Of a DNA stretch of 64,000 bases, positions 26,678 through 35,624 are shown piece after piece; position 1 is the stretch's first letter; every line of letters begins with the position of its first letter. The DNA is taken from NCBI RefSeq assembly GCF_013409255.1, contig NZ_JACCAS010000002.1:1550001-1614000 (forward strand), written 5' to 3'. The notes under the pieces were generated by a model that had not been told where the DNA came from, did no database searches, and worked only from the letters and a program-made list of their open reading frames with translations. Both the position numbers and the translations under genes were made by a program. The stretch comes from Paraburkholderia bryophila (lineage in GTDB: Bacteria > Pseudomonadota > Gammaproteobacteria > Burkholderiales > Burkholderiaceae).

Positions 26678-28387
26678 ATGCCTTCGATCATCGGCATCGA
26701 TCTTGGAACCACGCATAGTCTCGCGGCGGTCTGGCGCGACAATCAGGCTGTCCTCATCCCGAACGCATTGGGGGAGACGCTCACGCCTTCGTGCGTTTCG
26801 ATCGACGACGACGGCTCGATCCTTATCGGCCGCCCCGCTCATGACCGTCTGCATACGCATCCCGAGCGTACCGCCGCGAACTTCAAGCGCTACATGGGCA
26901 CGAACCGCAGCGTGCCGCTCGACACGCAAACCCTGCGTCCCGAGGAACTGTCCTCGCTGGTGCTGAAAGCGTTGAAGGCGGACGCCGAGGCCTTTCTCGG
27001 CGAAACGGTCCACGACGCGGTGATCGCCGTGCCCGCCTATTTCAGCGACGCGCAACGCAAAGCCACGCGCATTGCCGGCGAACTGGCCGGGCTCAAGGTC
27101 CGGCGGCTCGTCAACGAACCGACCGCGGCGTCGCTCGCGTATGGCGTGCATCAGCGCGATAGCGAACGCAAGTTCCTGATCTTCGATCTGGGCGGCGGCA
27201 CGTTCGACGTGTCGGTGCTCGACTTCTTCGAAGGCGTGATGGAAGTGCGCGCCAGCACCGGAGACAATTTTCTGGGCGGCGAGGACTTCACCGAGGCGTT
27301 GGTCGAGCTGTTCTGCCAGCGCAATAGCCTGAAACTCAACACGCTCTCGCCGGTCGCCGCGCAACGTTTGCATCAGCAGGCTGAGCGCGCGAAACGGCAG
27401 CTCACGCAGCATGGCGCCGATAGCGTCACGCTCAAGCTCGCGATCGACAACCGCGACGCCACCCTCGAACTCGACACAGCCGCCGCCGAACGGGCCTGCG
27501 AGCACCTGTTGCAACGGCTGCGCAAGCCGGTGGAACGGGCGTTGCGCGATTCGAAGATCGCCGTCGACGCGCTCGACGAAATTATCCTGGTCGGCGGCGC
27601 GTCGCGCATGCCGATGGTCCGCAAGCTGGTCTCGAAGATGTTCGGCCGCCTGCCCGCCGGGCACCTGAATCCCGATGAAGTCGTGGCGCTCGGCGCTGCC
27701 GTGCAGGCTGGTCTCGTTACACGCGACGCCGGGCTCGAAGAAATGGTGCTGACCGATGTCGCGCCGTATAGCCTCGGCATCGATACCGCCATCCAGCTCG
27801 CGCAGGACCAGATCGTGCCGGGGCATTTCCTGCCGATCATCGAGCGCAATACGATCGTGCCGGTGAGCCGCATGCAGCGGATTTTCACGGTGCGCGACCG
27901 TCAGCAGAGGCTCAGCATCAAGGTGTTTCAAGGCGAAGCGCGTCTGACTCGCGACAACGTGCCGCTCGGCGAATTCGCGCTCGACGTGCCGCTGAAGCCG
28001 GCAGGCGAAGCGGGCGCGGATGTGCGCTTCACGTACGACGTGAACGGTGTGCTGGAAGTGGAAGCCACCGCGTTTCCCGGCGGCGAAAAGCGCGCGATGG
28101 TGATTGAAGAAAACCCCGGCGTGATGACGCCGGAAGAAATCCGCGAGCGGCTGGCCGCGCTGAGTACGTTGAAGATTCATCCGCGCGATCAACTCGAAAA
28201 TCGCACGCTGCTGACGCGTGCCGACCGTGTCTATGAAGAAACGCTCGGGGACCATCGGCAGTATCTGGCCGCGCATATCGCGCGTTTTCAGGCGTTGATC
28301 GAACGGCAGCATGCCGATGAGATCGCCCTTGCGCGCAGCGACCTGAGCGCGCTGCTGGATCGCTTCGACGTGCATGTGACTTACTGA
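26678..28387 (+). CDS. hscC: Hsp70-family chaperone HscC
   Basis: 569 residues: an ATPase domain ([46 protein letters not shown]) then a substrate-binding domain with a short lid, slightly shorter than DnaK (~640) and matching E. coli HscC (556). It should use ATP to bind unfolded clients. The gene six bases downstream encodes a J-domain membrane protein, as in E. coli where hscC neighbours djlB/djlC. A 745-codon antisense frame over this gene is a composition artefact. Confidence 0.9.
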   Translation: MPSIIGIDLGTTHSLAAVWRDNQAVLIPNALGETLTPSCVSIDDDGSILIGRPAHDRLHTHPERTAANFKRYMGTNRSVPLDTQTLRPEELSSLVLKALKADAEAFLGETVHDAVIAVPAYFSDAQRKATRIAGELAGLKVRRLVNEPTAASLAYGVHQRDSERKFLIFDLGGGTFDVSVLDFFEGVMEVRASTGDNFLGGEDFTEALVELFCQRNSLKLNTLSPVAAQRLHQQAERAKRQLTQHGADSVTLKLAIDNRDATLELDTAAAERACEHLLQRLRKPVERALRDSKIAVDALDEIILVGGASRMPMVRKLVSKMFGRLPAGHLNPDEVVALGAAVQAGLVTRDAGLEEMVLTDVAPYSLGIDTAIQLAQDQIVPGHFLPIIERNTIVPVSRMQRIFTVRDRQQRLSIKVFQGEARLTRDNVPLGEFALDVPLKPAGEAGADVRFTYDVNGVLEVEATAFPGGEKRAMVIEENPGVMTPEEIRERLAALSTLKIHPRDQLENRTLLTRADRVYEETLGDHRQYLAAHIARFQALIERQHADEIALARSDLSALLDRFDVHVTY

Positions 28388-28393
28388 TCGGCC

Positions 28394-30043
28394 ATGACTA
28401 CGAGTTCCGACAACACCTGGCCGTGGGACGCGCTCGGCATCGAATCGAATGCGGATGAGCGCGCGGTGCGCCGTGCCTACGCGAAACTGCTGAAACAGCA
28501 ACGGCCGGATGAGGATGCCGACGCGTTTCAGCGTCTGCGCTATGCGTATGAGTCGGCGTTGCAGATAGTGAGCGGCAATACGGTTGTGGCGATGCCGGCG
28601 ACGGTGTCGACGGTCTCGACGCCTACGCTCGCGGTGCAAACCGTCCGCGAACCCGATGCGTTCGAAAGCGCGGTACAACTGTGGCAGGACTTCGTCGCGC
28701 AACCCGATCAACTCGCGTCGCGCCGTTCGTTGGAGGCGCTGTTCGGCTCCATCGTCAATATTCCAACGCGCGAAGAACTCGAATGGCAAGCACTGTGCCA
28801 CTGTCTGAACGAGGACACGCCGGCGGAACTGCGCATGAATCTGAACGCCGTGCTCGGGTGGCGGGACAACACCGCGCATCTGCGCCGGCGCAACGCGCCC
28901 ATTGCGAATCTCGCACTGGACCGCGTATTCGCCGACGAGGACTACAACGCGCTGCGTTTGCGCTTCATGAACGCGATGGCGCTGCTCGAAGCGCCGTCAC
29001 CATCCATCGCAATCGGCGCGAGAGCGTTGCTGCGTGCCGGCGTGCGCACGGAGATGGAACAGTTGTTGACCTCGCTGGGCCGCTACCATCCTAGCGTGGT
29101 ACGGCTGCGGTTGGATCGCGAGAAGGTCGAGTTCTGGAGTAGTTGCCTCAAATTCCGCATCGGTGTGGGCCGTCTGCTGGGTCCGGCGCTCGCGCTGAAT
29201 GCGTGGTGTGGCGTGCTGTTCGCCACCGCCTCGCTGAATCCCGCAAGCGATCGATTGTTAGATCAATGGGCGCCACCACAATTCGCCATTCTTCTATCGA
29301 CGCTGATGCTCGCGCTGGTCACCCTCGCCGCGACCAGCGTGCTGCTTTCAGAGCCGCAGCAACAGCGCTTGCGCGCGTTGCGTTCGATCGGCTGGCTGCG
29401 CTATGGCTGGATTCCTGTATGGTTAGGCACCACCGCCGCGGCGTTGTGCGAAGACGGCAACGGCCATTCCACCTCGATGGCGATGATCACGCTTGGTGTC
29501 TGCACAATCTGGGCTGCGCTGATCCACGGCTGGCCGTCTATCAAGCGGTTGGCGATTCTGGCTGTCGCCAACGCCAGCGCGTTCGGCTTCGTGGGCCACT
29601 GGATCGCTACCGACCCGCGTGCATGGCCGATGCCGTTCGCCCATGGCGTGCTGTTCGCGTTCTTCATCTCGTTCGCGCAGGCCGAGTGGCGCGATTGGCT
29701 CGCGCGCCGGCTGCGGTTGTCGTGGGTTTTCCTGCCGATCTGGTTTGCGGCCTTCGTCGCGTTGATCGTGCTGCTGTTGCAGCGTGAAGAGCACTCGACT
29801 CAGTTCGCGTGGGCGCTTTTTGCGGTGATGGCGGCGGCGGGAGGGGTACTGGAGGCGACTCGCTGGACTGAAATGCGCTCGGCGATACCGGCGTTTTTTC
29901 GCGGCTATGTGAATTTGTTCTGGATGGTGCTGGCTGTGACCAAACCGGATATCGTCGCTTGTGTGAGCGCGGGGTTGATGAGTATCTGGATCATCGAGGG
30001 TGTCAGGCGGCGACGCGGGTTAGCCGGCAACCACCAAAAATAG
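28394..30043 (+). CDS. J-domain-like membrane protein, probable HscC co-chaperone
   Basis: 549 residues. N-terminal J-like domain (NTWPWDALGIESNADERAVRRAYAKLLKQQRPDEDADAFQRLRYAYESAL, 8-56) where the canonical HPD is RPD (37-39). A long soluble middle region follows, then about seven to eight membrane helices from about residue 260 to the end. It lies six bases after hscC, so the two are co-transcribed and presumably partner each other at the inner membrane. The missing His appears common in this family rather than a mutation, but I cannot confirm that here. Confidence 0.78.
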   Translation: MTTSSDNTWPWDALGIESNADERAVRRAYAKLLKQQRPDEDADAFQRLRYAYESALQIVSGNTVVAMPATVSTVSTPTLAVQTVREPDAFESAVQLWQDFVAQPDQLASRRSLEALFGSIVNIPTREELEWQALCHCLNEDTPAELRMNLNAVLGWRDNTAHLRRRNAPIANLALDRVFADEDYNALRLRFMNAMALLEAPSPSIAIGARALLRAGVRTEMEQLLTSLGRYHPSVVRLRLDREKVEFWSSCLKFRIGVGRLLGPALALNAWCGVLFATASLNPASDRLLDQWAPPQFAILLSTLMLALVTLAATSVLLSEPQQQRLRALRSIGWLRYGWIPVWLGTTAAALCEDGNGHSTSMAMITLGVCTIWAALIHGWPSIKRLAILAVANASAFGFVGHWIATDPRAWPMPFAHGVLFAFFISFAQAEWRDWLARRLRLSWVFLPIWFAAFVALIVLLLQREEHSTQFAWALFAVMAAAGGVLEATRWTEMRSAIPAFFRGYVNLFWMVLAVTKPDIVACVSAGLMSIWIIEGVRRRRGLAGNHQK

Positions 30044-30077
30044 CCCGCCATGGCGACACGGTTGCCACGCGGCGGTC

Positions 30078-30314
30078 TTATCCAGCAGTCGCTTTCCACC
30101 ATAGATACACGCCGGCCGAACACACCAATATGGCAGTAGCCGTATAGAAGACGGCTGGCTTTCTGAGCACGTCCGACCTGTCGGCAGGCAACACGCCTTC
30201 GTTGTCCAGGTCGGAGAAATTGATGCCTCGATCTCTCGGAAAGAGGCTAAACAACATCACACCACCCGAGCCGACAAAAAGCACGAGCAGAAGTATCAGT
30301 AAAGGTGTTGTCAC
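30078..30314 (-). CDS. Two-helix membrane protein, putative immunity protein
   Basis: 78 residues with two membrane helices (TTPLLILLLVLFVGSGGVMLF, and AVFYTATAILVCSAGVYLWW) joined by an acidic loop (DRGINFSDLDNEGVLPADRSD). GTG start at 30314 follows GATGAGGG by seven bases, ten bases after the upstream gene. Small polytopic membrane proteins are the usual immunity partners of pore-forming effectors, and the neighbouring product looks like one. Function by context. Confidence 0.6.
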   Translation of the reverse strand: MTTPLLILLLVLFVGSGGVMLFSLFPRDRGINFSDLDNEGVLPADRSDVLRKPAVFYTATAILVCSAGVYLWWKATAG

Positions 30315-30324
30315 GTCAAAACCC

Positions 30325-31110
30325 TCATCTTTTCATCCACCGCATGAACTCTTCACGTTCATCCTGATACACGTCGTTTGCCAGTTGCCCAACCGTACCG
30401 CCGACATGACTTCCGATATAGACCAACGCGACGGCGCAGAGAGGTTCGGCCGGGCCGCATACGAATGACACGCCGAAACCAGCAAGACCACCACCTATCA
30501 TCCCACCAGCGATGATACTGCCTTGCCTGGCGACTTCCTTGATCTTGCTCCTTGCCCCAACTATTTCACCAACAGCAAGAATGGCAGTGACTAGCAAGAA
30601 GACATTGCCCCTGACTCTTAATTTTCTAACATTCGTATTGACTGTGTCGTTGCCTCTACCTGCTGATTTGATGACTTCGTAGTAGATCTTGCCTCGCTCC
30701 TGCTCGGTCAAATCCGCGAATTTCTTCTTGAACTCAATTTGAGCATATTTGTTCAGATAGTAGTCGAAACCCCGAGCATTTAGTTTGATAGCCTCTGCCT
30801 GAGCAACTCCGACCGAAGACGTATATTTCCTGTATTCGATAAATAACCTATCTCGCAACTGGTTACAGTAGACAGCACCGTCTTTGATAGACATGTTCCC
30901 GCTGTCGACTTCCTGCCTGACATCATTCGAGATTTCAGCAATGTGAGCCATGTATTTGGCACGCGTAGCCGAATCTTTGATCGCATCCAATCCGAATTTC
31001 GTAGCTATCGCTTCCCAGTCCGAGATTGCAGCATCCAGAAGCGCACTCGGAAGACGATGTTTTTTCTGGGTATCGAATGAACCGTTAAAGGTGGTTTGAG
31101 CGTCGGCCAT
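30325..31110 (-). CDS. Putative type VI effector with glycine-zipper membrane segments
   Basis: 261 residues. A charged helical N-terminal part (1-165), a hydrophobic helix (169-185, VFLLVTAILAVGEIVGA), then a glycine-zipper region (about 198-245: IIAGGMIGGGLAGFGV..ALVYIGSHVGGTVGQ). Glycine zippers in otherwise soluble proteins are typical of pore-forming bacteriocins and type VI effectors. It starts three bases after the PAAR gene with a strong GGAGTGAGG site, and the next gene is a two-helix membrane protein. Clearly lower GC than the neighbours. Identity as an effector is inference. Confidence 0.62.
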   Translation of the reverse strand: MADAQTTFNGSFDTQKKHRLPSALLDAAISDWEAIATKFGLDAIKDSATRAKYMAHIAEISNDVRQEVDSGNMSIKDGAVYCNQLRDRLFIEYRKYTSSVGVAQAEAIKLNARGFDYYLNKYAQIEFKKKFADLTEQERGKIYYEVIKSAGRGNDTVNTNVRKLRVRGNVFLLVTAILAVGEIVGARSKIKEVARQGSIIAGGMIGGGLAGFGVSFVCGPAEPLCAVALVYIGSHVGGTVGQLANDVYQDEREEFMRWMKR

Positions 31111-31113
31111 ACC

Positions 31114-31692
31114 TCACTCCAACATCGCAGACAACAGAGAGTGGACGAGCGATCGAGAGGGCTTTTCATAGTCGATCGCAAGCTCGACTTTCTGGCAGGG
31201 AGTAGCGTTCGGCCGCTCAAAATGAACAATGTTGTTAGCGTCGAACGTGCCATGCGCGACCGAGCCATCAGCAAAATGAGCACGACACCCTAAGCCCTCA
31301 CAGCTTCCTCTTTCATTCAGAGCAAACCGTATCCAATGGTCACTTGCCGGCGTTTCGTTTATCGATGCGCCGTCTGAACCGAGCCCCATGCGAGCCAACT
31401 CATGCGCTTCAAAACTCATCGTCATGTCTGACTGGGAAGCGAGCATCACAGGAAGCGGGTAACACTGACATGCACAAACATCACCTTCCAGCGCGACTTG
31501 CTTGCCCATTAGGTTCCCTGCCCACCGAGGACCTCGCGGGACGATTTTCCCCATGGAAAGGCATGCGGGGCACTCGACAGTTGCGCCAACGAAAGTCAGT
31601 TGCGTTCCGTGGTGAGACATGAGAGCAATGCCTTCAGTGGCAGTCCCCCCGGCTGAAGACTTGTCGCCTACTTTCAGATAACTACGTTTCAT
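31114..31692 (-). CDS. PAAR-domain protein (type VI spike tip)
   Basis: 192 residues. N-terminal half is a PAAR domain (VGDKSSAGGTATEGI, HHGTQLTFVGATVECPACLSMGKIV, GKQVALEGDVCACQC), the sharp zinc-binding tip on VgrG that carries effectors out of the cell. The C-terminal ~90 residues (SDHWIRFALNERGSCEGLGCRAHFADGSVAHG..) may be an adaptor. I start at ATG 31692 (MKRSYLKVG), eight bases after GGAAA; ATG 31698 is also in frame. It heads a three-gene unit with no vgrG or structural T6SS genes nearby. Confidence 0.82.
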   Translation of the reverse strand: MKRSYLKVGDKSSAGGTATEGIALMSHHGTQLTFVGATVECPACLSMGKIVPRGPRWAGNLMGKQVALEGDVCACQCYPLPVMLASQSDMTMSFEAHELARMGLGSDGASINETPASDHWIRFALNERGSCEGLGCRAHFADGSVAHGTFDANNIVHFERPNATPCQKVELAIDYEKPSRSLVHSLLSAMLE

Positions 31693-31852
31693 TGCCATTT
31701 CCGTAATTCAGTCATCCGAACAAATATCACATTCTCGAAGGCATGAGCAATTGAGAATTTGTCAATAATTGATGTCGAATCGACTTATGTGGATAACACC
31801 CATCGGCATCTGAGAAAAATCCGAAAGCCTCTCGGAATTGCCCCAAAAACAA

Positions 31853-31880
31853 AAGGGCGCACCACCCGGTGCGCCCTTCG
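31853..31880 (-). terminator. Strong rho-independent terminator
   Basis: Eleven-base arms AAGGGCGCACC and GGTGCGCCCTT with a four-base loop; on the minus strand it is followed by TTTTGTTTTT. It lies after the MFS stop and ends the long catabolic operon, separating it from the T6SS island. Confidence 0.88.
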
Positions 31881-31940
31881 TCTTCCTGCCATCGCGGTAC
31901 TACCCATCACCGCCCACCAAACCCCTTACACGAGCAACGC

Positions 31941-33344
31941 TCAAGCCTCCAACTGCTCCAGCACCTTACCCTTCGTCTCGATCCCAAGAAAATGCACCGC
32001 GATCGCCGCAATGAACGGCACAGCCGCGAGAATATAAAACGCCACCTGCAAGTTGCCGCCAATCATCGTCTTCGACACGATAGCCGGCGCGAAAATCGCC
32101 GCGACCTTCAGCCACGCGCCGCCGACGCCACAACCCATCGCACGGATACTGGTCGGGTACAACTCTGGCGTGTACACATACGCCGTGATAAACCCGCAAG
32201 CCAGGAACCCAAGCGAGAACGCACAGCACGTCGCCACCACGTACACCGACGAATCGTGGAACACACCTGCCAGCAGCAACGAAATCGCGCACGCCACAAA
32301 CGACAGATTGATAATCGGCTTACGTCCCACCTTATCGACCAGCAGCGCGCAGGTCAGCGACCCCACCACGCCCAGCACCGAAGCCGCCACCGCCAGGTTC
32401 AGCGCCAGTTGCAGCGGCGCGTGATAGACCGTGCGATAGATCGTCGGCAGCCAGGTCGAGAGACCGTACTGAATGAAGCCGCAGGTCACCCACAGCATCG
32501 CCACGGCGAGCGTGCGCTTCAGATACGCCGGACCGAACAGGTCGCTCATACGGCGCTTCGGATGGCGATTGACCATCGCTTCGAATTCGGCCGATTGCGT
32601 CACCGGCGGCAACGCCCCCTTCGTGGCACGTTCGAACGCATGCACGGCGGCATCGGCATCGGCCATCCGTTCACGTTCGGCGAGCCAGCGCGGCGATTCC
32701 GGCACGAGCTTGCGCAACACGAAGAACAGAATCAACGGCATGCCGCCGATAAAGTACATGACCTGCCAGCCGAAACGCGGCACGATCCACGCGCCCAACG
32801 CATTCGACGCCAGCAACCCCACCGGAAAAACGATTTCATACAGCAGCACGAAACGACCACGACCATGCGCACGGCTGATCTCGTTGATATAGGTCGCGGC
32901 CACCGGCAGTTCGCCGCCGAGCCCCAAACCCTGAATCACGCGCAGCACCAGAAACGCCGCGAAGGTCGGCGCAAAACCGCACGCAATGCTGGTAATGCCG
33001 ATAATCCCCGAACTCAGCGCGATCGCCCTCACGCGGCCTTTGCGTTCCGCGTACCACGGAAACACGAAGGCGCCGATCAGTTGCCCGACCGAACCGGAGC
33101 CGATCAGAAAGCCGATCTCCCACGGAGTCAGATGCCACTTCGCGATCAGAATCGGCAGCGTGGCCGCGATGGCGATCACGTCGAAGCCGTCGAAGAACGT
33201 CGCGAGTCCGATCAGAATGCGCGCGCGCACCTGCATCGCGTTGCCGGGCAAACGCTCCAGACGCGCAATGATCGAGCCCCGGGTTACAGGGCCTGAGACA
33301 CCGGCGCTGCTGCGGTCCCCCATAGTGTTATCGATGGTTCTCAT
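31941..33344 (-). CDS. MFS transporter (aromatic acid/sugar-porter type)
   Basis: 467 residues, 12 membrane helices. MFS signatures include WYAERKGRVRAIALSS after helix 2, RVIQGLGLGGELPVAATYINEISRAHGRGR in helices 4-5 and VDKVGRKPIINLS in the second half, with PESPRWLAER before the central loop. The pattern suits proton symporters of aromatic acids. Last gene of the catabolic operon, so it likely imports its substrate. Start at ATG 33344; a TTG at 33377 overlapping the previous stop is possible. Confidence 0.87.
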   Translation of the reverse strand: MRTIDNTMGDRSSAGVSGPVTRGSIIARLERLPGNAMQVRARILIGLATFFDGFDVIAIAATLPILIAKWHLTPWEIGFLIGSGSVGQLIGAFVFPWYAERKGRVRAIALSSGIIGITSIACGFAPTFAAFLVLRVIQGLGLGGELPVAATYINEISRAHGRGRFVLLYEIVFPVGLLASNALGAWIVPRFGWQVMYFIGGMPLILFFVLRKLVPESPRWLAERERMADADAAVHAFERATKGALPPVTQSAEFEAMVNRHPKRRMSDLFGPAYLKRTLAVAMLWVTCGFIQYGLSTWLPTIYRTVYHAPLQLALNLAVAASVLGVVGSLTCALLVDKVGRKPIINLSFVACAISLLLAGVFHDSSVYVVATCCAFSLGFLACGFITAYVYTPELYPTSIRAMGCGVGGAWLKVAAIFAPAIVSKTMIGGNLQVAFYILAAVPFIAAIAVHFLGIETKGKVLEQLEA

Positions 33345-33369
33345 GCCGTGGTGCCGTCCGTAGATGTGG

Positions 33370-34635
33370 TTAGGCAAGCGCCGTCGAGGCGTCGGTCAGG
33401 GTGGCAAGGTCGATCGTCCGGCCTTGGTTCATCCATTTGCGCGACAGTTTCAATTCGCGCGGCGTGTTGATGGAGATCACGCCGCGAATCGCGCCGTCTT
33501 CCAGATGAAACAGCGTGGCGCGTTTGCCCGGCAAATCGCCGCGTACGGCGAGTTGCGCGTCGGCCGGAATGTCGCCGAGAATTTGCAGATTGACGTCGTA
33601 CTGATCGGACCAGAACCACGGAATATCCGCGTACGGTTCGAAGTGGCCGAGCAGCGCTTTCGCCGTGGAGATCGCCTGGTTCTGCGCGTTGGCCCACGAT
33701 TCGAGCCGCACGCGGCGCTTCAGCCACGCGCTCGGATGATTGGCCACGTCGCCGCACGCGAAAATGCGCGGGTCGTCGGTCGCGCCGAAATGATCGACCA
33801 CGATGCCGTCTTCCACCTTCACGCCCGCTGCTTCGGCCAGCGCCGTATGCGGCGTAAGACCGATGCCGGCGACGGCGAAATCGGCGTCCAGCATCGAACC
33901 GTCCGCGAACGTCGCGCGAATCCGGTTAGCGTCGTTCGGATGATCTTCGAGCTTCACGAGCGACGCATTCAGGCGCACGTCCACACCATTCGCGCGATGC
34001 AGGTCGAGCAGGAAACCGGAGACCATCGGCGGCAACGAGCGCGCACACAGACGCGGCGCGCCTTCGACCACCGACGCTTCCACGCCGAGCTTGCGCGCGG
34101 TGGCCGCGACTTCGAGGCCGATCCAGCCGCCGCCCACCACCAGCACACGTTGACTCGCGCGCAGTCGCTCACCGAGCGCGACGGCTTCGTCGAGCGTGCG
34201 CAGATAGGCAATGTGCGAGGTCTTGACGAGCGCGTCCGGCAAACGGCGCGCCGCGCCGCCCGTGGCGATCACCAGACGGTCGTACTGCACTTCGCGGCCC
34301 GATTGCGTACGCACCATGCGCTGTTCGCGATCGATCGAGCTCGCGCAATCCGGCTGCCACGCTTCCACGTTCAGCGCGTCGAAGTCGTCGGGTTTCACGA
34401 GACGCACGGTGTCGATATCCGCTTCGCCGGCCAGCACTGCTTTCGACAGCGGCGGTCGTTCGTACGGCAAATGCACTTCGTCGGCGATCATCACGAGACG
34501 GCCGTCGAAGCCTTCCTTGCGCAGCGTCTTGACGACCCAGCCGGCCGCCTGTCCGCCGCCGATCACAACGATCGTGCGCGGCGCTTCGAGTCCTTCGTGC
34601 GCGGCTTGCGCCTTGGCAACAGCAGCGTCAGTCAT
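33370..34635 (-). CDS. FAD-dependent ferredoxin reductase of the Rieske oxygenase
   Basis: 421 residues. Two dinucleotide-binding motifs: FAD at IVVIGGGQAAGWVVKTL and NAD at VLVVGGGWIGLEVAATARKLG. The second FAD motif GIGLTPHTALAEAAG..IFACGDVANHP and the C-terminal dimer-type domain match rubredoxin/ferredoxin reductases such as AndAa, BphA4 and CarAd-like enzymes. It would pass electrons from NADH to the Rieske ferredoxin at 45090-45404. Its start overlaps the stop of the extradiol dioxygenase gene by eight bases. Confidence 0.9.
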   Translation of the reverse strand: MTDAAVAKAQAAHEGLEAPRTIVVIGGGQAAGWVVKTLRKEGFDGRLVMIADEVHLPYERPPLSKAVLAGEADIDTVRLVKPDDFDALNVEAWQPDCASSIDREQRMVRTQSGREVQYDRLVIATGGAARRLPDALVKTSHIAYLRTLDEAVALGERLRASQRVLVVGGGWIGLEVAATARKLGVEASVVEGAPRLCARSLPPMVSGFLLDLHRANGVDVRLNASLVKLEDHPNDANRIRATFADGSMLDADFAVAGIGLTPHTALAEAAGVKVEDGIVVDHFGATDDPRIFACGDVANHPSAWLKRRVRLESWANAQNQAISTAKALLGHFEPYADIPWFWSDQYDVNLQILGDIPADAQLAVRGDLPGKRATLFHLEDGAIRGVISINTPRELKLSRKWMNQGRTIDLATLTDASTALA

Positions 34636-35593
34636 TTTTCCGCTCCGTCATGAACTTGCCTTCCGGCGCTTTCGCGTTTTTCTGCCGCCGCGTATTACCG
34701 TCGATGCCACCGTCGATCGCCCATTCGGCGAACACAGTCGGACCCGGCTCGAAATCGCGCGGCTGCCAGTCGGGCGTGAGTTGATCTTCGTCGGCGTAGT
34801 ACTCGATCAGGCCGCCGGCCGGATTCTGGAAGTACCAGAAGTACGCCGACGACACCGGATGACGTCCCGGTCCAAGCTGCGTATCCCAACCGCAGCGGCT
34901 GATATGCATGCCGCCGCCGAACACTTCGTGGATATCGCGCACGGTGAACGCGACGTGATTCAGACCGCGCTTGCCGCCCGGCAACGCCAGCAGAAAAATG
35001 TCGTGGTGGCCGCCGTGCGGTGCGCAACGCATGAACGCGCCACGGCCCGGATAGCGGTCCGACATTTCGAAGCCGAGCAGTTCCTGATAGAACTTTTCCT
35101 GTTCGGCAAGCTGGTTGGTGAAGAACACCACGTGACCGACTTCGACCGGCTCGGCGCGCTCGTAAATCGTCGACGGCTGATCGACGCGCAAGGTTTGCCC
35201 CCACACGTTCGACGGCGAGCCATGAATGTCGAGCACGCGCTTGCGGGTCACTTCGACGCGAATCGCCATGCCGTTCGGGTCGATACAGCCGACCGCGTCG
35301 TCGGTTTCGAAATGACCCGGTTGACCGGCAAAGCGGCCGCGCAGTGCGTCGAGTTCCACTTTCGTGGCGACGCCCCAGGTCACTTCGCGCAACGTCGGGC
35401 CTTCTTCGAACGCGGGCGGCAGCGACGCGTCATTCGCGTCCACAGCGAGCACCGTGCAGCCGTTCAGCGTTTCGAAGCGCGCGTGCGTTTCGTCGTGCGC
35501 GACTTCCTTCAAGCCCCAGTCCGCGAAAAAGCGGCGGCAGGCGGCCAGATCCGTCACGCCGTAAATAATCTGTTCAATGCCGAGAATCGTCAT
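34628..35593 (-). CDS. Extradiol (meta-cleavage) dioxygenase, VOC family
   Basis: 321 residues with two vicinal-oxygen-chelate domains (about 5-115 and 148-270). The C-terminal one keeps the iron triad H154 (VGHVVFF), H213 (LNHVAFTV) and E264 (GGLIEYY), as in catechol 2,3-dioxygenases. It should open a catechol-type ring next to the hydroxyls. About 50 C-terminal residues after the triad are family-specific. Start at ATG 35593. Ring-cleavage step of the operon's pathway. Confidence 0.88.
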   Translation of the reverse strand: MTILGIEQIIYGVTDLAACRRFFADWGLKEVAHDETHARFETLNGCTVLAVDANDASLPPAFEEGPTLREVTWGVATKVELDALRGRFAGQPGHFETDDAVGCIDPNGMAIRVEVTRKRVLDIHGSPSNVWGQTLRVDQPSTIYERAEPVEVGHVVFFTNQLAEQEKFYQELLGFEMSDRYPGRGAFMRCAPHGGHHDIFLLALPGGKRGLNHVAFTVRDIHEVFGGGMHISRCGWDTQLGPGRHPVSSAYFWYFQNPAGGLIEYYADEDQLTPDWQPRDFEPGPTVFAEWAIDGGIDGNTRRQKNAKAPEGKFMTERKND

Positions 35594-35624
35594 AACGTGC
35601 CTCTTGCGGTTCCTGCGTGTCGGT

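Noticed and set aside
28394..28570. RPD instead of HPD read as a disabling mutation
   Set aside because: The rest of the J-like domain and coupling to hscC are intact, and I recall non-HPD versions in this family; kept as an observation, not called a pseudogene.
26642..28879. 745-codon minus-strand frame opposite hscC
   Set aside because: Arg/His/Gln-rich antisense shadow caused by GC-rich third positions; hscC on the other strand has full family motifs.
31869..33296. 475-codon plus-strand frame opposite the MFS gene
   Set aside because: Composition of a shadow (Arg/His/Gln-rich), no family pattern, while the minus frame is a clear transporter.
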